Positions 1-8,520 of a stretch of DNA of 31,539 nucleotides are shown piece by piece. The first letter of the stretch is position 1. Each line of letters begins with the position of its first letter. The stretch is from IMG/VR virus record IMGVR_UViG_3300042465_005323, positions 1 through 31,539 of that record. One strand, 5' to 3'. The position numbers were made by a program, and so were the translations under genes. The DNA is from a virus. The notes below the pieces were generated by a model. That model was not told where the DNA came from. It searched no databases and saw only the letters and a list, made by a program, of their open reading frames with translations.

Positions 1-68
1 TGGCAACGCACATCTCTGCGAAATTATGAAACTCAGTTTTATTTTGTTTTTTATTTGAAAAGGAAAAA
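1..68 (+). other. Leader upstream of terminase; truncated left edge
   Basis: This short edge segment holds no complete gene. All three forward frames close within it or at the terminase start, so it could carry the last residues of a preceding gene, but nothing recognisable is left. It is T-rich before a purine-rich AAAAGGAAAAA stretch, which is the ribosome binding site of the small terminase gene. No convincing promoter can be assigned. Confidence 0.4.
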
Positions 69-521
69 ATGACAGCGGGCAGACCACCGAAACCAAACGA
101 AATTAAAAGAGCAACTGGCAACCCAGGCCAGCGGCCTTTGCCTGCGTTGGCCAGCGTGACGCCGCTTGCGATGGCACGCGAAATCCCACCAACACCTGCG
201 TACCTTCAAGCAGAAGGCGCAAGATTATGGGAACGCGCTTGGGCGCACGCAATCACTTGGCTCTCGCCTGATTCAGATATACAAGCAGTTGAAGCAGCGT
301 GCAGATTGGCTGATGCAAACGTCGCTGCTCAAAATAAATTTATGGCAACACTTGAAGCAGCAGATGCACGCGCATTCACAGCAGTCAATAAAGCCTTTCG
401 TGAATCATTAGCGGCTTTAGGCTTTGACCCGACATCACGTTCACGCCTTGGTGTTGCTGAAGTTCAAAAGGCATCAGCCTTAGATGAATTGTTAGCGCGA
501 AGAAATAAACGGGATAAGTAA
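69..521 (+). CDS. terS: Terminase small subunit, P27-like
   Basis: This 150-residue protein is the likely DNA-recognition subunit of the packaging motor. The N-terminus, with the basic GRPPKP segment followed by a TGNPGQRPLP motif, is characteristic of P27-family small terminases of HK97-like phages. The rest is helical and charged, ending in a basic tail (ARRNKRDK). The start is supported by AAAAGGA eight bases upstream. The stop overlaps the next ATG as TAATG, coupling it to the large subunit, the usual arrangement. Assignment rests on the N-terminal motif, length and position. Confidence 0.88.
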   Translation: MTAGRPPKPNEIKRATGNPGQRPLPALASVTPLAMAREIPPTPAYLQAEGARLWERAWAHAITWLSPDSDIQAVEAACRLADANVAAQNKFMATLEAADARAFTAVNKAFRESLAALGFDPTSRSRLGVAEVQKASALDELLARRNKRDK

Positions 522-2041
522 TGACAGCCATTGGGGGATGGCCACCGAAATACATCTCGGCAGTGTCACCTGACGAATATCAAGGCTCTCGTGGTGATGA
601 TGTCATTGACTTCGCCGAAGCACTTTGCAAGATAACTAAAGATTCAGTTGCAGGTAATTCTGGCGAGCCATTGATATTCCGCGATTGGCAAAAGGAATTA
701 ACTCGCAATCTATTTGCTGTTAAAGACAATGGCAAGTTAAAACATAAGATTGCCTTGATTGGCCTTCCCCGCAAGCAAGGTAAATCAGCCTGGCTATCAT
801 CTGTCGCATTAGAGCATCTAGTTCTTGGACCACAAGGTGGCGAGATTTATTCTTGTGCTGCTGACCGTGACCAAGCCAAGATTGTATTTGGCACTGTCAA
901 AGAGATGATTCGATTAGAACCTGAATTGCAATTCTTGCAGGTCTATCGCGATGCCATTTACAATCCAAAAAATGGCACAAGTTATCGAGCGTTATCGGCA
1001 GAGGCATTTACCAAAGAAGGTCTATCGCCAACCTTTGTAGCCTTTGACGAATTACACGCACAACCAAATCGTGAACTCTTTGATGTAATGTCACTGGCGA
1101 TGGGCGCAAGACAAGACCCAATGTTGGTTGCAATTACTACTGCTGGTGTAAAAGTAGATTCAAGCGGTAAAGATTCACTTTGCTATGACCTTTACAATTA
1201 CGGAAAACGAATTGTAAGCGGTGAAGTAAATGACCCATCATTTTTCTTTGCTTGGTATGAAGGAAATGATTTAATTGATTACAGAACTGAAGAAGCCTGG
1301 CTGATTGCAAACCCAGGTTATGGCGACATATGTGCCGCCGATGACTTTGCCAGTGCAGTGTTGAGGACGCCAGAAGCAGAATTCAAAACCAAAAGGTTGA
1401 ACATCTGGACATCTACTCAGACTGCCTGGCTTCCTTCTGGAACCTGGGAAGCATTGATTGATAAAGAACGTGAGCCAGAGCCAGGCGAAGAAGTTATCTT
1501 GGCATTTGATGGCGCGTTCTCTAACGACTCAACTGCTTTAGTTGCTTGGTTACTTGGCGGCGACAAACCGCATCTGATGGTTGTTGGATTATGGGAAAGG
1601 CCAAACGATGCAGACAACACTTGGCACGTTCCAGTTGCAGAAGTCGAACAAACCATTATCAACACTGCACGCGATAGCCGTTTCAATGTGCGAGAAATTG
1701 TTTTCGACCCTGCCCGTTGGCAGCGAACATTTATGGTCCTCGATGAAGAAGGACTGCCAGTAGTCTCATATCCAAACAGCGCCGAACGTATGGTGCCTGC
1801 AACACAGAAGTTTTATGAAGGCGTTGTCAATGCTTCATTTACGCACGATGGAGATGAACGCTTGGCACGTCATATGAATAACTGCGTGACAAAGCAATCT
1901 TCACGCGGTGTAATGGTTAGCAAATCAAATAGCAAACGCAAGATTGACGCAGCCGTTGCCAGCATCTTTGGCTATGACCGCGCCACTAGCGCCCCTGAAG
2001 CAAAGGCGCCAGTTCCAAAATTCTTTTCACTAAACCTGTAA
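521..2041 (+). CDS. terL: Terminase large subunit
   Basis: This 506-residue ATPase/nuclease pumps DNA into proheads and cuts the concatemer. The ATPase domain carries a Walker A-like loop GLPRKQGKSA (about residues 81-90) and a Walker B FVAFDE ending at the acidic pair 176-177. The C-terminal RNase H-like nuclease shows Asp330 in ILAFDGAF, Asp396 in IVFDPARW and Asp476 in KIDAAVA, a plausible metal-binding set. Length is normal for the family. It begins in the TAATG overlap with the small subunit. The gene after it is not the portal but a receptor-binding cluster, which is unusual. Confidence 0.96.
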   Translation: MTAIGGWPPKYISAVSPDEYQGSRGDDVIDFAEALCKITKDSVAGNSGEPLIFRDWQKELTRNLFAVKDNGKLKHKIALIGLPRKQGKSAWLSSVALEHLVLGPQGGEIYSCAADRDQAKIVFGTVKEMIRLEPELQFLQVYRDAIYNPKNGTSYRALSAEAFTKEGLSPTFVAFDELHAQPNRELFDVMSLAMGARQDPMLVAITTAGVKVDSSGKDSLCYDLYNYGKRIVSGEVNDPSFFFAWYEGNDLIDYRTEEAWLIANPGYGDICAADDFASAVLRTPEAEFKTKRLNIWTSTQTAWLPSGTWEALIDKEREPEPGEEVILAFDGAFSNDSTALVAWLLGGDKPHLMVVGLWERPNDADNTWHVPVAEVEQTIINTARDSRFNVREIVFDPARWQRTFMVLDEEGLPVVSYPNSAERMVPATQKFYEGVVNASFTHDGDERLARHMNNCVTKQSSRGVMVSKSNSKRKIDAAVASIFGYDRATSAPEAKAPVPKFFSLNL

Positions 2042-2050
2042 GGAGTAACA

Positions 2051-2185
2051 ATGAAAAAAATAGATTGGGCAATCGCCGCTGAAGTTCTTGGCGTTGCGCT
2101 CTTTACTGTCGGGGTTGCAATGATTTCACTTCCGCTGGCGTTAATGGCAATTGGCGGATTCCTAGTGTGGGCAACGGAGAAGTAA
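2051..2185 (+). CDS. Small single-span membrane protein (44 aa)
   Basis: A 44-residue ORF begins at an ATG preceded by a strong AAGGAG site five bases upstream. It has a short charged N-terminus (MKKIDW) followed by a hydrophobic stretch from about residue 7 to 41 with GVALFTVGVAM and LALMAIGGFLVW, so one long or two short membrane spans. Its stop overlaps the next start as TAATG, which supports real translation. No family is recognised. It may be a membrane accessory of the lysis or adsorption genes, or a coupling ORF for the tail protein behind it. Confidence 0.72.
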   Translation: MKKIDWAIAAEVLGVALFTVGVAMISLPLALMAIGGFLVWATEK

Positions 2186-2535
2186 TGACTGCTGGTATTT
2201 ACAATTTTACAATAGACCAAGGTTCTAATTGGGATTTGAATGTTATCTATAAAGATTCTACTGGAACTGTCATAAATCTAACTGGCTATACAGCAGCAAT
2301 GCAATTACGTCAGAACTATAATTCTGACACTGCTGCTTTAACATTAAACACATCAAATGGTGGCATTGTTATCACTGGCGCACAAGGTAAATTAGTTTTG
2401 TCAGCAACAGCAGTGCAGACTGCCGCTCTTGATGCAGGCTTTTATGTTTATGATTTAGAAATTTCATCAGGCGGGGTTGTCACAAGACTTATTCAAGGCC
2501 AAATCACAGTTGCAGGCGAGGTAACCCGTGTCTAA
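2185..2535 (+). CDS. Baseplate/tail Ig-like protein, BppU-N-like
   Basis: This 116-residue beta-rich protein starts with [16 protein letters not shown] and contains the pattern of a polar 'D-G[15 protein letters not shown]' strand pair followed by alternating beta strands ending in [14 protein letters not shown]. This resembles the N-terminal domain of phage upper baseplate proteins (BppU), which attaches receptor-binding fibres to the tail tip. An in-frame GTG at 2167 is possible, but the ATG at 2185 in the TAATG overlap is preferred. Its last eight bases overlap the GTG start of the collagen-like fibre, so the two are probably made and assembled together. Confidence 0.68.
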   Translation: MTAGIYNFTIDQGSNWDLNVIYKDSTGTVINLTGYTAAMQLRQNYNSDTAALTLNTSNGGIVITGAQGKLVLSATAVQTAALDAGFYVYDLEISSGGVVTRLIQGQITVAGEVTRV

Positions 2536-5257
2536 TACAGTTGTCATTAACGAAGATACAAACACCGTTGTTGTAAGCGATGTTGGTGTTGCTGGCCCCG
2601 TCGGTCCAACAGGTGCAACAGGTCCTGCTGGTGCAACTGGTCCAATTGGTGTTACAGGTCCAGTTGGCGCTACTGGCGCAACAGGTATTCAAGGTTTAAC
2701 AGGACCGACAGGTGTCACAGGACCTATTGGTGTTACAGGTCCAGTTGGTGCAACAGGTGCAACAGGTCCAATTGGTATTACTGGACCAACAGGCGCGACA
2801 GGTCCTGTCGGTGTAACAGGTCCAACAGGTTCAACTGGCGCTCAAGGTATTCAAGGCATTCAAGGTATTCAAGGAGTTGTCGGCGCTACAGGTGCTACAG
2901 GTTCACAAGGAAATGTTGGCGCAACTGGTCCTCAAGGCGATACTGGAGCAACAGGTCCAGTAGGACCAACAGGTGCAACAGGACCGATAGGTGCTACAGG
3001 TTCACAAGGAAATGTTGGCGCAAGCGGTGCCACAGGTTCAACTGGTTCAACAGGACCAACAGGTGCAACTGGACCAACAGGTGTTACAGGCCCGCAAGGT
3101 GAAGGTATCCAAATCCTTGGTTCGTTTGCAACTCTTGCTGCTCTTGAAGCGGCTCATCCAACTGGCAATCAAGGCGATGCTTATATCGTTGGCGCTGGTG
3201 ATTTATATGTTTGGAGCGTTGCCGAAAGTGAGTGGCAGGATGTAGGAAATATCCAAGGCCCAACTGGTGTCACAGGCCCAACAGGTCCTATTGGTGTCAC
3301 AGGTCCGACAGGTCCAACTGGAGCAACAGGTGCTACTGGCGCTGCTGGTGCAAATGGCGGTTCTACAAGTTTATTTGATTACAGCGCAGATACATCATCA
3401 ACTTCAGGTGACCCTGGCGCTGGCGATATTCGTTGGAACAATGCTACGCAAATTAACGCTACTGTATTAAACATTGACCACTTAGACGTTGATGGCAATG
3501 ATATTGATGTCTTTGTTGCGTTATTAAAAGCAGATGATTTCATCATCATTCAAGATAGAGATGTTCACACTAATTTTCAAAAGTTCAAAGTTACTGCAGC
3601 AGCAACCGTTCTTGGCGGTTATAGCACGGTTCCAGTAATCATAGATTCTTCAGGTGGCACTGGCACAACTAACTTTAGCAACTTCCAATCTCTTGCATTA
3701 TTGCTTATCAATGTTGGCTTAACAGGCGCAACAGGTCCTACTGGACCAGTTGGTGCCACAGGCGCTGTCGGTGCAACAGGCGCAACAGGTACGACTGGAC
3801 CTATTGGAGCCACAGGCCCGCAAGGTGTGCAAGGCGATGTCGGTGCTAGCGGCGCTACAGGTTCCACAGGCCCTATCGGTGCGACAGGACCACAAGGTGT
3901 AACAGGACCGACAGGTTCAACTGGAGCATCGGGCGCAGCAGGCGCAGTTGGAGCAACTGGCTCAACTGGCGCAACAGGGCCAACAGGAATTGAAGGCCCA
4001 ACAGGGCCGACAGGAGCGCAAGGAAATGTTGGCGCAACTGGCGCTACTGGACCGCAAGGAACTCAAGGAATCCAAGGCGATACAGGTGCCACAGGACCAA
4101 TCGGTGCAACAGGACCTAGCGGAGCAGTTGGTGCCACAGGGCCTAGCGGTGCTGCTGGCGCTGTAGGTGCTACAGGACCTGAAGGTGCAACTGGACCTGC
4201 TGGCGATGTTGGCGCAACAGGTGCAACAGGACCTAGCGGTGCTGCTGGTGCTGTAGGCGCAACTGGACCTAGCGGTGTTGCTGGCGCTGTAGGCGCAACT
4301 GGAGCAACAGGACCACAAGGAGTTGAAGGACCGACAGGCGCAACAGGACCTGCTGGTGCAACTGGACCGACTGGAGTTACAGGCGCGACAGGAGCGACGG
4401 GTACTACTGGTGCTACAGGACCATCTGGCGCACTTGGTGAAGCCACATTAAATCGTTATCGTTACGTTGCAACTGGCGGCGAAACATCATTATCAGGCGC
4501 CGATGCTGATTCAAATGTTTTGGCTTACACCGTCGGACTTGAAGAAGTATTCTTAAATGGCGCTTCTTTGGTGCGAACACAAGATTACGCCGCTACTACT
4601 GGCACATCAATTACAAGTTTAGCAGCGTTATCTGCAAGCGATGTTGTTGAGATTTTGGCTTGGGGAACTTTCAATGTTACTAACGCTTTATTAGTTACAG
4701 CAGTTGACGCAAAGGGAGATTTACTTGCGGGAACTGCGGCAGATACGGTGGGCAGACTTGCGGTTGGAACTAATGGTTACATCTTAAGTGCTAACTCAGC
4801 AACTGCAACAGGTCTTGAGTGGATTGCTAATGACCAAGGTGATTTAACTGCAGTAAGCGCAGGCACGGGTATTACCGTAACTAGCGGAACTGGTCCAATA
4901 CCTACGGTTGCCTTTGATTATCGTGCGGGTTCAGCAGTAACTCTTAATGCTCAGACTGCTAGTTATACGCTAGTACTTTCTGATGCTGACCAGAAGTTAG
5001 TAACCTTATCTGTGGCTAGCGCTAATACAGTTTCAATCCCAACTAATGCTAGCGTTGCCTACCCTACTGGTTCAGTTATTAATGTAATCCAGATAGGCGC
5101 AGGACAGACTACTATCCAGGCTTCATCTTCTGGCACTACTACAATACAATCTACTGGTGCTGCAACCGCGGCGCCAAAGTTAAGAGCACAGTATTCGGCT
5201 GCATCCTGTATCAAAGTTGCTACCGATACTTGGTATGTAGTAGGAGATATAGCGTAA
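2528..5257 (+). CDS. Collagen-like Gly-X-Thr tail fibre protein
   Basis: This 909-residue protein is the largest complete product in the window and almost certainly a trimeric tail fibre. Three Gly-X-Y blocks (about residues 20-195, 242-276 and 398-636) are dominated by GPTGATG-type units with Thr at the Y position. They are interrupted by a small globular insert with [15 protein letters not shown] (about 195-240) and a 120-residue globular domain (about 276-398). After residue 637 come a strand-rich domain with [15 protein letters not shown], typical of phage fibre tips, a [11 protein letters not shown] module and a C-terminal beta domain. It starts at GTG inside the previous gene. Role in host binding is inferred. 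Confidence 0.88.
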   Translation: MSNTVVINEDTNTVVVSDVGVAGPVGPTGATGPAGATGPIGVTGPVGATGATGIQGLTGPTGVTGPIGVTGPVGATGATGPIGITGPTGATGPVGVTGPTGSTGAQGIQGIQGIQGVVGATGATGSQGNVGATGPQGDTGATGPVGPTGATGPIGATGSQGNVGASGATGSTGSTGPTGATGPTGVTGPQGEGIQILGSFATLAALEAAHPTGNQGDAYIVGAGDLYVWSVAESEWQDVGNIQGPTGVTGPTGPIGVTGPTGPTGATGATGAAGANGGSTSLFDYSADTSSTSGDPGAGDIRWNNATQINATVLNIDHLDVDGNDIDVFVALLKADDFIIIQDRDVHTNFQKFKVTAAATVLGGYSTVPVIIDSSGGTGTTNFSNFQSLALLLINVGLTGATGPTGPVGATGAVGATGATGTTGPIGATGPQGVQGDVGASGATGSTGPIGATGPQGVTGPTGSTGASGAAGAVGATGSTGATGPTGIEGPTGPTGAQGNVGATGATGPQGTQGIQGDTGATGPIGATGPSGAVGATGPSGAAGAVGATGPEGATGPAGDVGATGATGPSGAAGAVGATGPSGVAGAVGATGATGPQGVEGPTGATGPAGATGPTGVTGATGATGTTGATGPSGALGEATLNRYRYVATGGETSLSGADADSNVLAYTVGLEEVFLNGASLVRTQDYAATTGTSITSLAALSASDVVEILAWGTFNVTNALLVTAVDAKGDLLAGTAADTVGRLAVGTNGYILSANSATATGLEWIANDQGDLTAVSAGTGITVTSGTGPIPTVAFDYRAGSAVTLNAQTASYTLVLSDADQKLVTLSVASANTVSIPTNASVAYPTGSVINVIQIGAGQTTIQASSSGTTTIQSTGAATAAPKLRAQYSAASCIKVATDTWYVVGDIA
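2587..4437 (+). repeat. Collagen-like triplet repeats (three blocks)
   Basis: Nine-base units encoding Gly-X-Thr or Gly-X-Ala recur over three blocks, roughly 2587-3111, 3250-3354 and 3715-4437, with GGTCCAACAGGTGCAACAGG-type sequence copied many times with synonymous changes. Such DNA is prone to recombination and slippage, so repeat number may vary between relatives. Short [10 protein letters not shown] runs sit inside the first block. Confidence 0.95.
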
Positions 5258-6141
5258 TGAGTTTATTGGGCATTATTGCTAGTCAAAATTACCCGCGAGG
5301 TATGACAAGTGAGATTCTAGTTATTGCAGGCGGCGCTGGTGGGGGCTCATATGTCGGCGGTGGCGGTGGTGCTGGTGGATTATTAAAACACGATACTCTA
5401 TTAAGTTTTGGAACAAATTATTCTGTAACTGTCGGAAGTGGTGGGAGTGGCGGAGCCTCTGGTGGTCAAAATAGTGGAGCACAAGGGAACAACTCTGTAT
5501 TTGGTTCTTTAACTGCATCAGTTGGCGGAGGTTCTGGTAACGGTGGAGCAGGTGTTGGTGGTAATGGTGGTTCAGGTGGTGGCGGTGGCTACTACAACAA
5601 TTTAGGCGGTACTGCTACATCTGGTCAAGGATTTGATGGTGGTCGTTCATTTACCAATACTACTAATTATCCAGCAGCAGGTGGTGGTGGTGCTGGTGGT
5701 GCTGGTGGTAACACCAATGGTTCTGGAGGAGCAGGTGGTGTTGGCTCATCTACTTATTCATCGTGGGGTAGCGCAACAACAACTGGTCAAAATTCTGGAG
5801 GAACTTACTATTACGCAGGTGGTGGCGGTGGAGGTGCTTTCTCTGGCTACACATCAGCAACAGGTGGTGCGGGTGGTTTAGGTGGTGGTGGTGCTGGTGC
5901 AACCACTAGCGGTGACGCTAATGGTGGTAACGCAACTACCAATACAGGTGGTGGCGGAGGCGGAGGCTCCGATAATGGTTCAACTATTAACGCCGCTGGT
6001 GGGAATGGCGGCAGCGGTATTGTTATTTTTCGTACTGCTGGAACTTATACTGCTGTATCAACAACTGGTTCACCAACAAGAACAGTGTCTGGTGGATATA
6101 CTTATTATGTTTGGACTGGCGATGGGAGTATTACAATCTAA
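5257..6141 (+). CDS. Glycine-rich tail adhesin-like protein
   Basis: This 294-residue protein opens with SEILVIAGGAGGG and then runs for over 200 residues of GGGG-rich segments (GGGGGAGG, GGGGGGAFSG, GGGGGGSD), ending in a beta-rich IVIFRTAGTYTAVS segment. This is the glycine-rich domain seen in phage and environmental tail-tip proteins; by analogy with T-even gp38-type adhesins it may form polyglycine sandwiches that recognise receptors. The ATG at 5257 in the TAATG overlap is chosen over an in-frame upstream ATG at 5230 that would lie within the fibre gene. It follows the fibre gene directly and precedes small tail proteins. Confidence 0.78.
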   Translation: MSLLGIIASQNYPRGMTSEILVIAGGAGGGSYVGGGGGAGGLLKHDTLLSFGTNYSVTVGSGGSGGASGGQNSGAQGNNSVFGSLTASVGGGSGNGGAGVGGNGGSGGGGGYYNNLGGTATSGQGFDGGRSFTNTTNYPAAGGGGAGGAGGNTNGSGGAGGVGSSTYSSWGSATTTGQNSGGTYYYAGGGGGGAFSGYTSATGGAGGLGGGGAGATTSGDANGGNATTNTGGGGGGGSDNGSTINAAGGNGGSGIVIFRTAGTYTAVSTTGSPTRTVSGGYTYYVWTGDGSITI

Positions 6142-6494
6142 TGGCACATTTTGCAAAATTAGATGAAAATAATTTAGTAATTGCAGTTCATTGCGTTGCT
6201 AACGATGCGCTTGATTTAGGAAATGAAGAAATATCTGGAATTCAATTTCTTACTTTATTACATAATTATTCATTTTGGAAGCAAACTTCATACAATGGCA
6301 ATATCCGCAAGCAATACGCTGGCATAGGTTATACCTATGACTCAGTAGCAGATGTGTTTATAGCGCCGCAGCCTTATCCATCTTGGTCACTAGATGAGAA
6401 TTTTGATTGGCAACCGCCAATACCTATGCCTTTAGAAGGTATGTGGTATTGGAACGAAGAAGAACTAACTTGGAAAGAGGTAGTCAATGACTAA
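6141..6494 (+). CDS. Conserved tail-associated protein (MAHFAKLDENN type)
   Basis: This 117-residue protein begins MAHFAKLDENNLVIAV and contains WKQTSYNGNIRKQYAGIGYTYD and PYPSWSLDENFDW. I recognise this pattern from many aquatic phage genomes, where it lies beside tail fibre genes, but its biochemical role is unknown. The start overlaps the previous stop as TAATG, which overrides the longer in-frame start at 6111. Its end overlaps the next gene by eight bases. It is probably a structural or assembly component of the receptor-binding apparatus. Confidence 0.75.
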   Translation: MAHFAKLDENNLVIAVHCVANDALDLGNEEISGIQFLTLLHNYSFWKQTSYNGNIRKQYAGIGYTYDSVADVFIAPQPYPSWSLDENFDWQPPIPMPLEGMWYWNEEELTWKEVVND

Positions 6495-7176
6495 AGCAAG
6501 AGATTTGGCGGATAACGCCCAGAACACTAAACCAAAAGTTATTGACGCCAAGGGCGATTTAATAGTTGGCACTGGTGCCGATGCTGCTGCCCGCCTAGCC
6601 GTCGGCACCAACGGCCACACACTTGTAGCGGATAGTGTTGAAACGACAGGCTTGAAGTGGGCTGCTCCTGCTGCTGGTGGTATGACTTCAATTGCTGCGG
6701 CCAATTTACCTGCTGCAAACACAGTGACTTTAAGCAGTATTTCTGGTAGTTATGTGGATTTGGTTTTATATGTTAGAGATTTTTATTTTGCAGCAGATGA
6801 TTATTTGTGTATAAGAGTAAATGAAGATACAGGCAGTAGTTATGGCTGGATTGGAATCTTCCAATCGGCTGAAAATACTGCCGCAGTTAGTTGTGATGGT
6901 ATTAGAGACCGCTTATTTGCCGCAGGTGATGACGGCAAAGAAGATGCGGATAGAAATACATTTTGCGGAATAACTTTTGCGGACTACGCAAATACAAGTC
7001 ATAAAAAAACAATAGATATTAGAACAATTGTCAGAGACCAGACCAATACTTATGACACACAATTTATGGTGAATGGGAATTTTAATGGTTCTGCGGCAAT
7101 AACTAGCATTACTTTATTTACACAAAATGGCAGCAATTTCTCTGGCGGCTCTTATGTTCTATATGGAGTTAAATAA
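6487..7176 (+). CDS. Tail tip/short fibre protein
   Basis: A 229-residue protein starting MTKARDLADNAQN, a typical anchor motif of phage tail-tip proteins. Residues 19-60 carry the module KGDLIVGTGAD, then [11 protein letters not shown] and TGLKW, which is also found near the C-terminus of the collagen-like fibre at 2528-5257. The remaining 160 residues are beta-rich (SISGSYVDLVLYVRDFYF and ITLFTQNGSNFSGG), like a receptor-binding head domain. It overlaps neighbours on both sides, so it belongs to the same operon. Receptor binding is inferred from module architecture and position. Confidence 0.72.
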   Translation: MTKARDLADNAQNTKPKVIDAKGDLIVGTGADAAARLAVGTNGHTLVADSVETTGLKWAAPAAGGMTSIAAANLPAANTVTLSSISGSYVDLVLYVRDFYFAADDYLCIRVNEDTGSSYGWIGIFQSAENTAAVSCDGIRDRLFAAGDDGKEDADRNTFCGITFADYANTSHKKTIDIRTIVRDQTNTYDTQFMVNGNFNGSAAITSITLFTQNGSNFSGGSYVLYGVK

Positions 7177-7379
7177 TGACAACAATAGTTATTCACAACA
7201 CTGAAACTGGCGAAATAATTGAAAGAGATATGACGCCAGCAGAATTGGCACAACACCAAAAAGATTTGGCAAATGCCAAAGCCGAGCAAATTAAGAAGCA
7301 AGAAAAGGCAGCAGCAAAAGAGGCTCTTTTGGAAAAACTAGGCATAAGTGCCGATGAAGCGAAACTGCTTCTAGCATAA
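7176..7379 (+). CDS. Small helical tail-cluster protein (67 aa)
   Basis: A 67-residue protein with a short beta start (TTIVIHNTETGEIIERDMT) and a long charged helix rich in Ala, Lys and Glu (DLANAKAEQIKKQEKAAAKEALLEKL), ending ISADEAKLLLA. Small proteins of this shape commonly close tail-fibre gene clusters and may act as fibre chaperones or tail-tip accessories; no function is established here. It starts in a TAATG overlap with the preceding gene. The next 58 bases carry no gene, and the transcription unit may break here. Confidence 0.65.
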   Translation: MTTIVIHNTETGEIIERDMTPAELAQHQKDLANAKAEQIKKQEKAAAKEALLEKLGISADEAKLLLA

Positions 7380-7437
7380 TCTTGAGGGATAGTGCCTATT
7401 CTTAACTAATTCAAACAATCTAAACATCGGGGGATGA

Positions 7438-8520
7438 ATGAGATTTCACGTTGTGGCATTGCCACATACGCAGGTTACAAAAGAGTTTGCAGGATGCGCC
7501 TTCACCGAAAAGGTCAGGCGCTTTTGTATGATGATGACCAACCTTGGTCACGAAGTTTATTTATACGCTGGAGAGCAAGTAGATGCGCCAGTTACCAAAC
7601 TCATCACTTGCATCTCAGAAGAACGCCGTGCCGAGGCGGTAGGCAACAGCCACTACACACAGGCAAGTTTCGACACCAACGCTGCGCACTGGCAAATCTT
7701 TAACGCCAATGTGATTAGGCTGATGCAGAGCCACTTGCAAGCGCAAGATTTCATCTGCCTAATTGGTGGGAGCGCACATAAGCCAATTGCCGATGCTTAC
7801 CCCAACCATATATCTGTGGAGTTTGGCGTTGGCTATGGCGGGGTCTTTAGCAAATATCGAGTCTTTGAATCCTACGCTTGGATGCACTCCATCTATGCAG
7901 GATGGAAGAATCCGACCACAGTTGATGGTCAATTCTTTGATGCAGTTATTCCTGGTTATTTAGAACCAGAGATGTTCCCACTTGGCAAAGGCGACGGCGA
8001 TTATTACTTATTCATTGGCCGCCTGATTGAGCGCAAAGGATTCAAGATTGCGCAAGAAGTTTGCGAGCGCTTAGGCAAAAGACTTATCTTGGCAGGACCT
8101 GGCGAACAAAAAGGATATGGCGAATTTGTTGGCTCAGTAGGGCCAGAGCAGCGGGCAGAACTTATGGGCGGGGCAATCGCAACTTTTGCCCCAACTCTCT
8201 ACATTGAACCATTTGGAAATGTAGTTATTGAAGCCCAAGCCTGTGGCACGCCTACTATCACAACCGACTGGGGCGCATTTACAGAGAACAACATAAACGG
8301 TCTGACAGGCTACCGTTGCAGAACGCTGCAAGAGTTTATGGATGCAGCCGAAAACGTTAAAACGCTAGACCGAAAGAAAATTAGAGAACATTCTATTGGC
8401 CGATATGCGCTAGATGTTATCGCCAAAGAGTACGAAGATTACTTCCGCAAACTGCTAACCCTTTGGGATGGCGGTTGGTATCAATTAAGAACAGAAAAGG
8501 CAGGCAATGAGTCTATCTAA
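7438..8520 (+). CDS. Glycosyltransferase, GT4 (group 1) family
   Basis: This 360-residue protein has the two-domain GT-B plan. The C-terminal half holds the nucleotide-sugar signature: LFIGRLIERKGF (Arg195, Lys200), the glycine-rich LILAGPGEQ, and the E-x7-E motif in YIEPFGNVVIEAQACGTP (Glu257 and Glu265). It would transfer a sugar from an activated donor; donor and acceptor cannot be read from sequence. The start at 7438 follows CGGGGGATGA; an ATG four bases earlier is in another frame. It lies alone between the fibre cluster and the portal gene, overlapping the portal start by 14 bases. Virion or host-surface glycosylation is inference. Confidence 0.88.
   Translation: MRFHVVALPHTQVTKEFAGCAFTEKVRRFCMMMTNLGHEVYLYAGEQVDAPVTKLITCISEERRAEAVGNSHYTQASFDTNAAHWQIFNANVIRLMQSHLQAQDFICLIGGSAHKPIADAYPNHISVEFGVGYGGVFSKYRVFESYAWMHSIYAGWKNPTTVDGQFFDAVIPGYLEPEMFPLGKGDGDYYLFIGRLIERKGFKIAQEVCERLGKRLILAGPGEQKGYGEFVGSVGPEQRAELMGGAIATFAPTLYIEPFGNVVIEAQACGTPTITTDWGAFTENNINGLTGYRCRTLQEFMDAAENVKTLDRKKIREHSIGRYALDVIAKEYEDYFRKLLTLWDGGWYQLRTEKAGNESI

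Noticed and set aside
3619-4446. Long minus-strand open frames opposite the collagen-like repeats, rich in Pro-Val-Ala
   Set aside because: They are mirror images of the Gly-X-Thr repeat coding strand, have no start context, and vanish outside the repeats.
5633-6166. Plus-strand frames rich in Val/Gln within the glycine-rich gene
   Set aside because: Shadow frames of GGT-rich codons; no ribosome sites and they conflict with the coupled genes.
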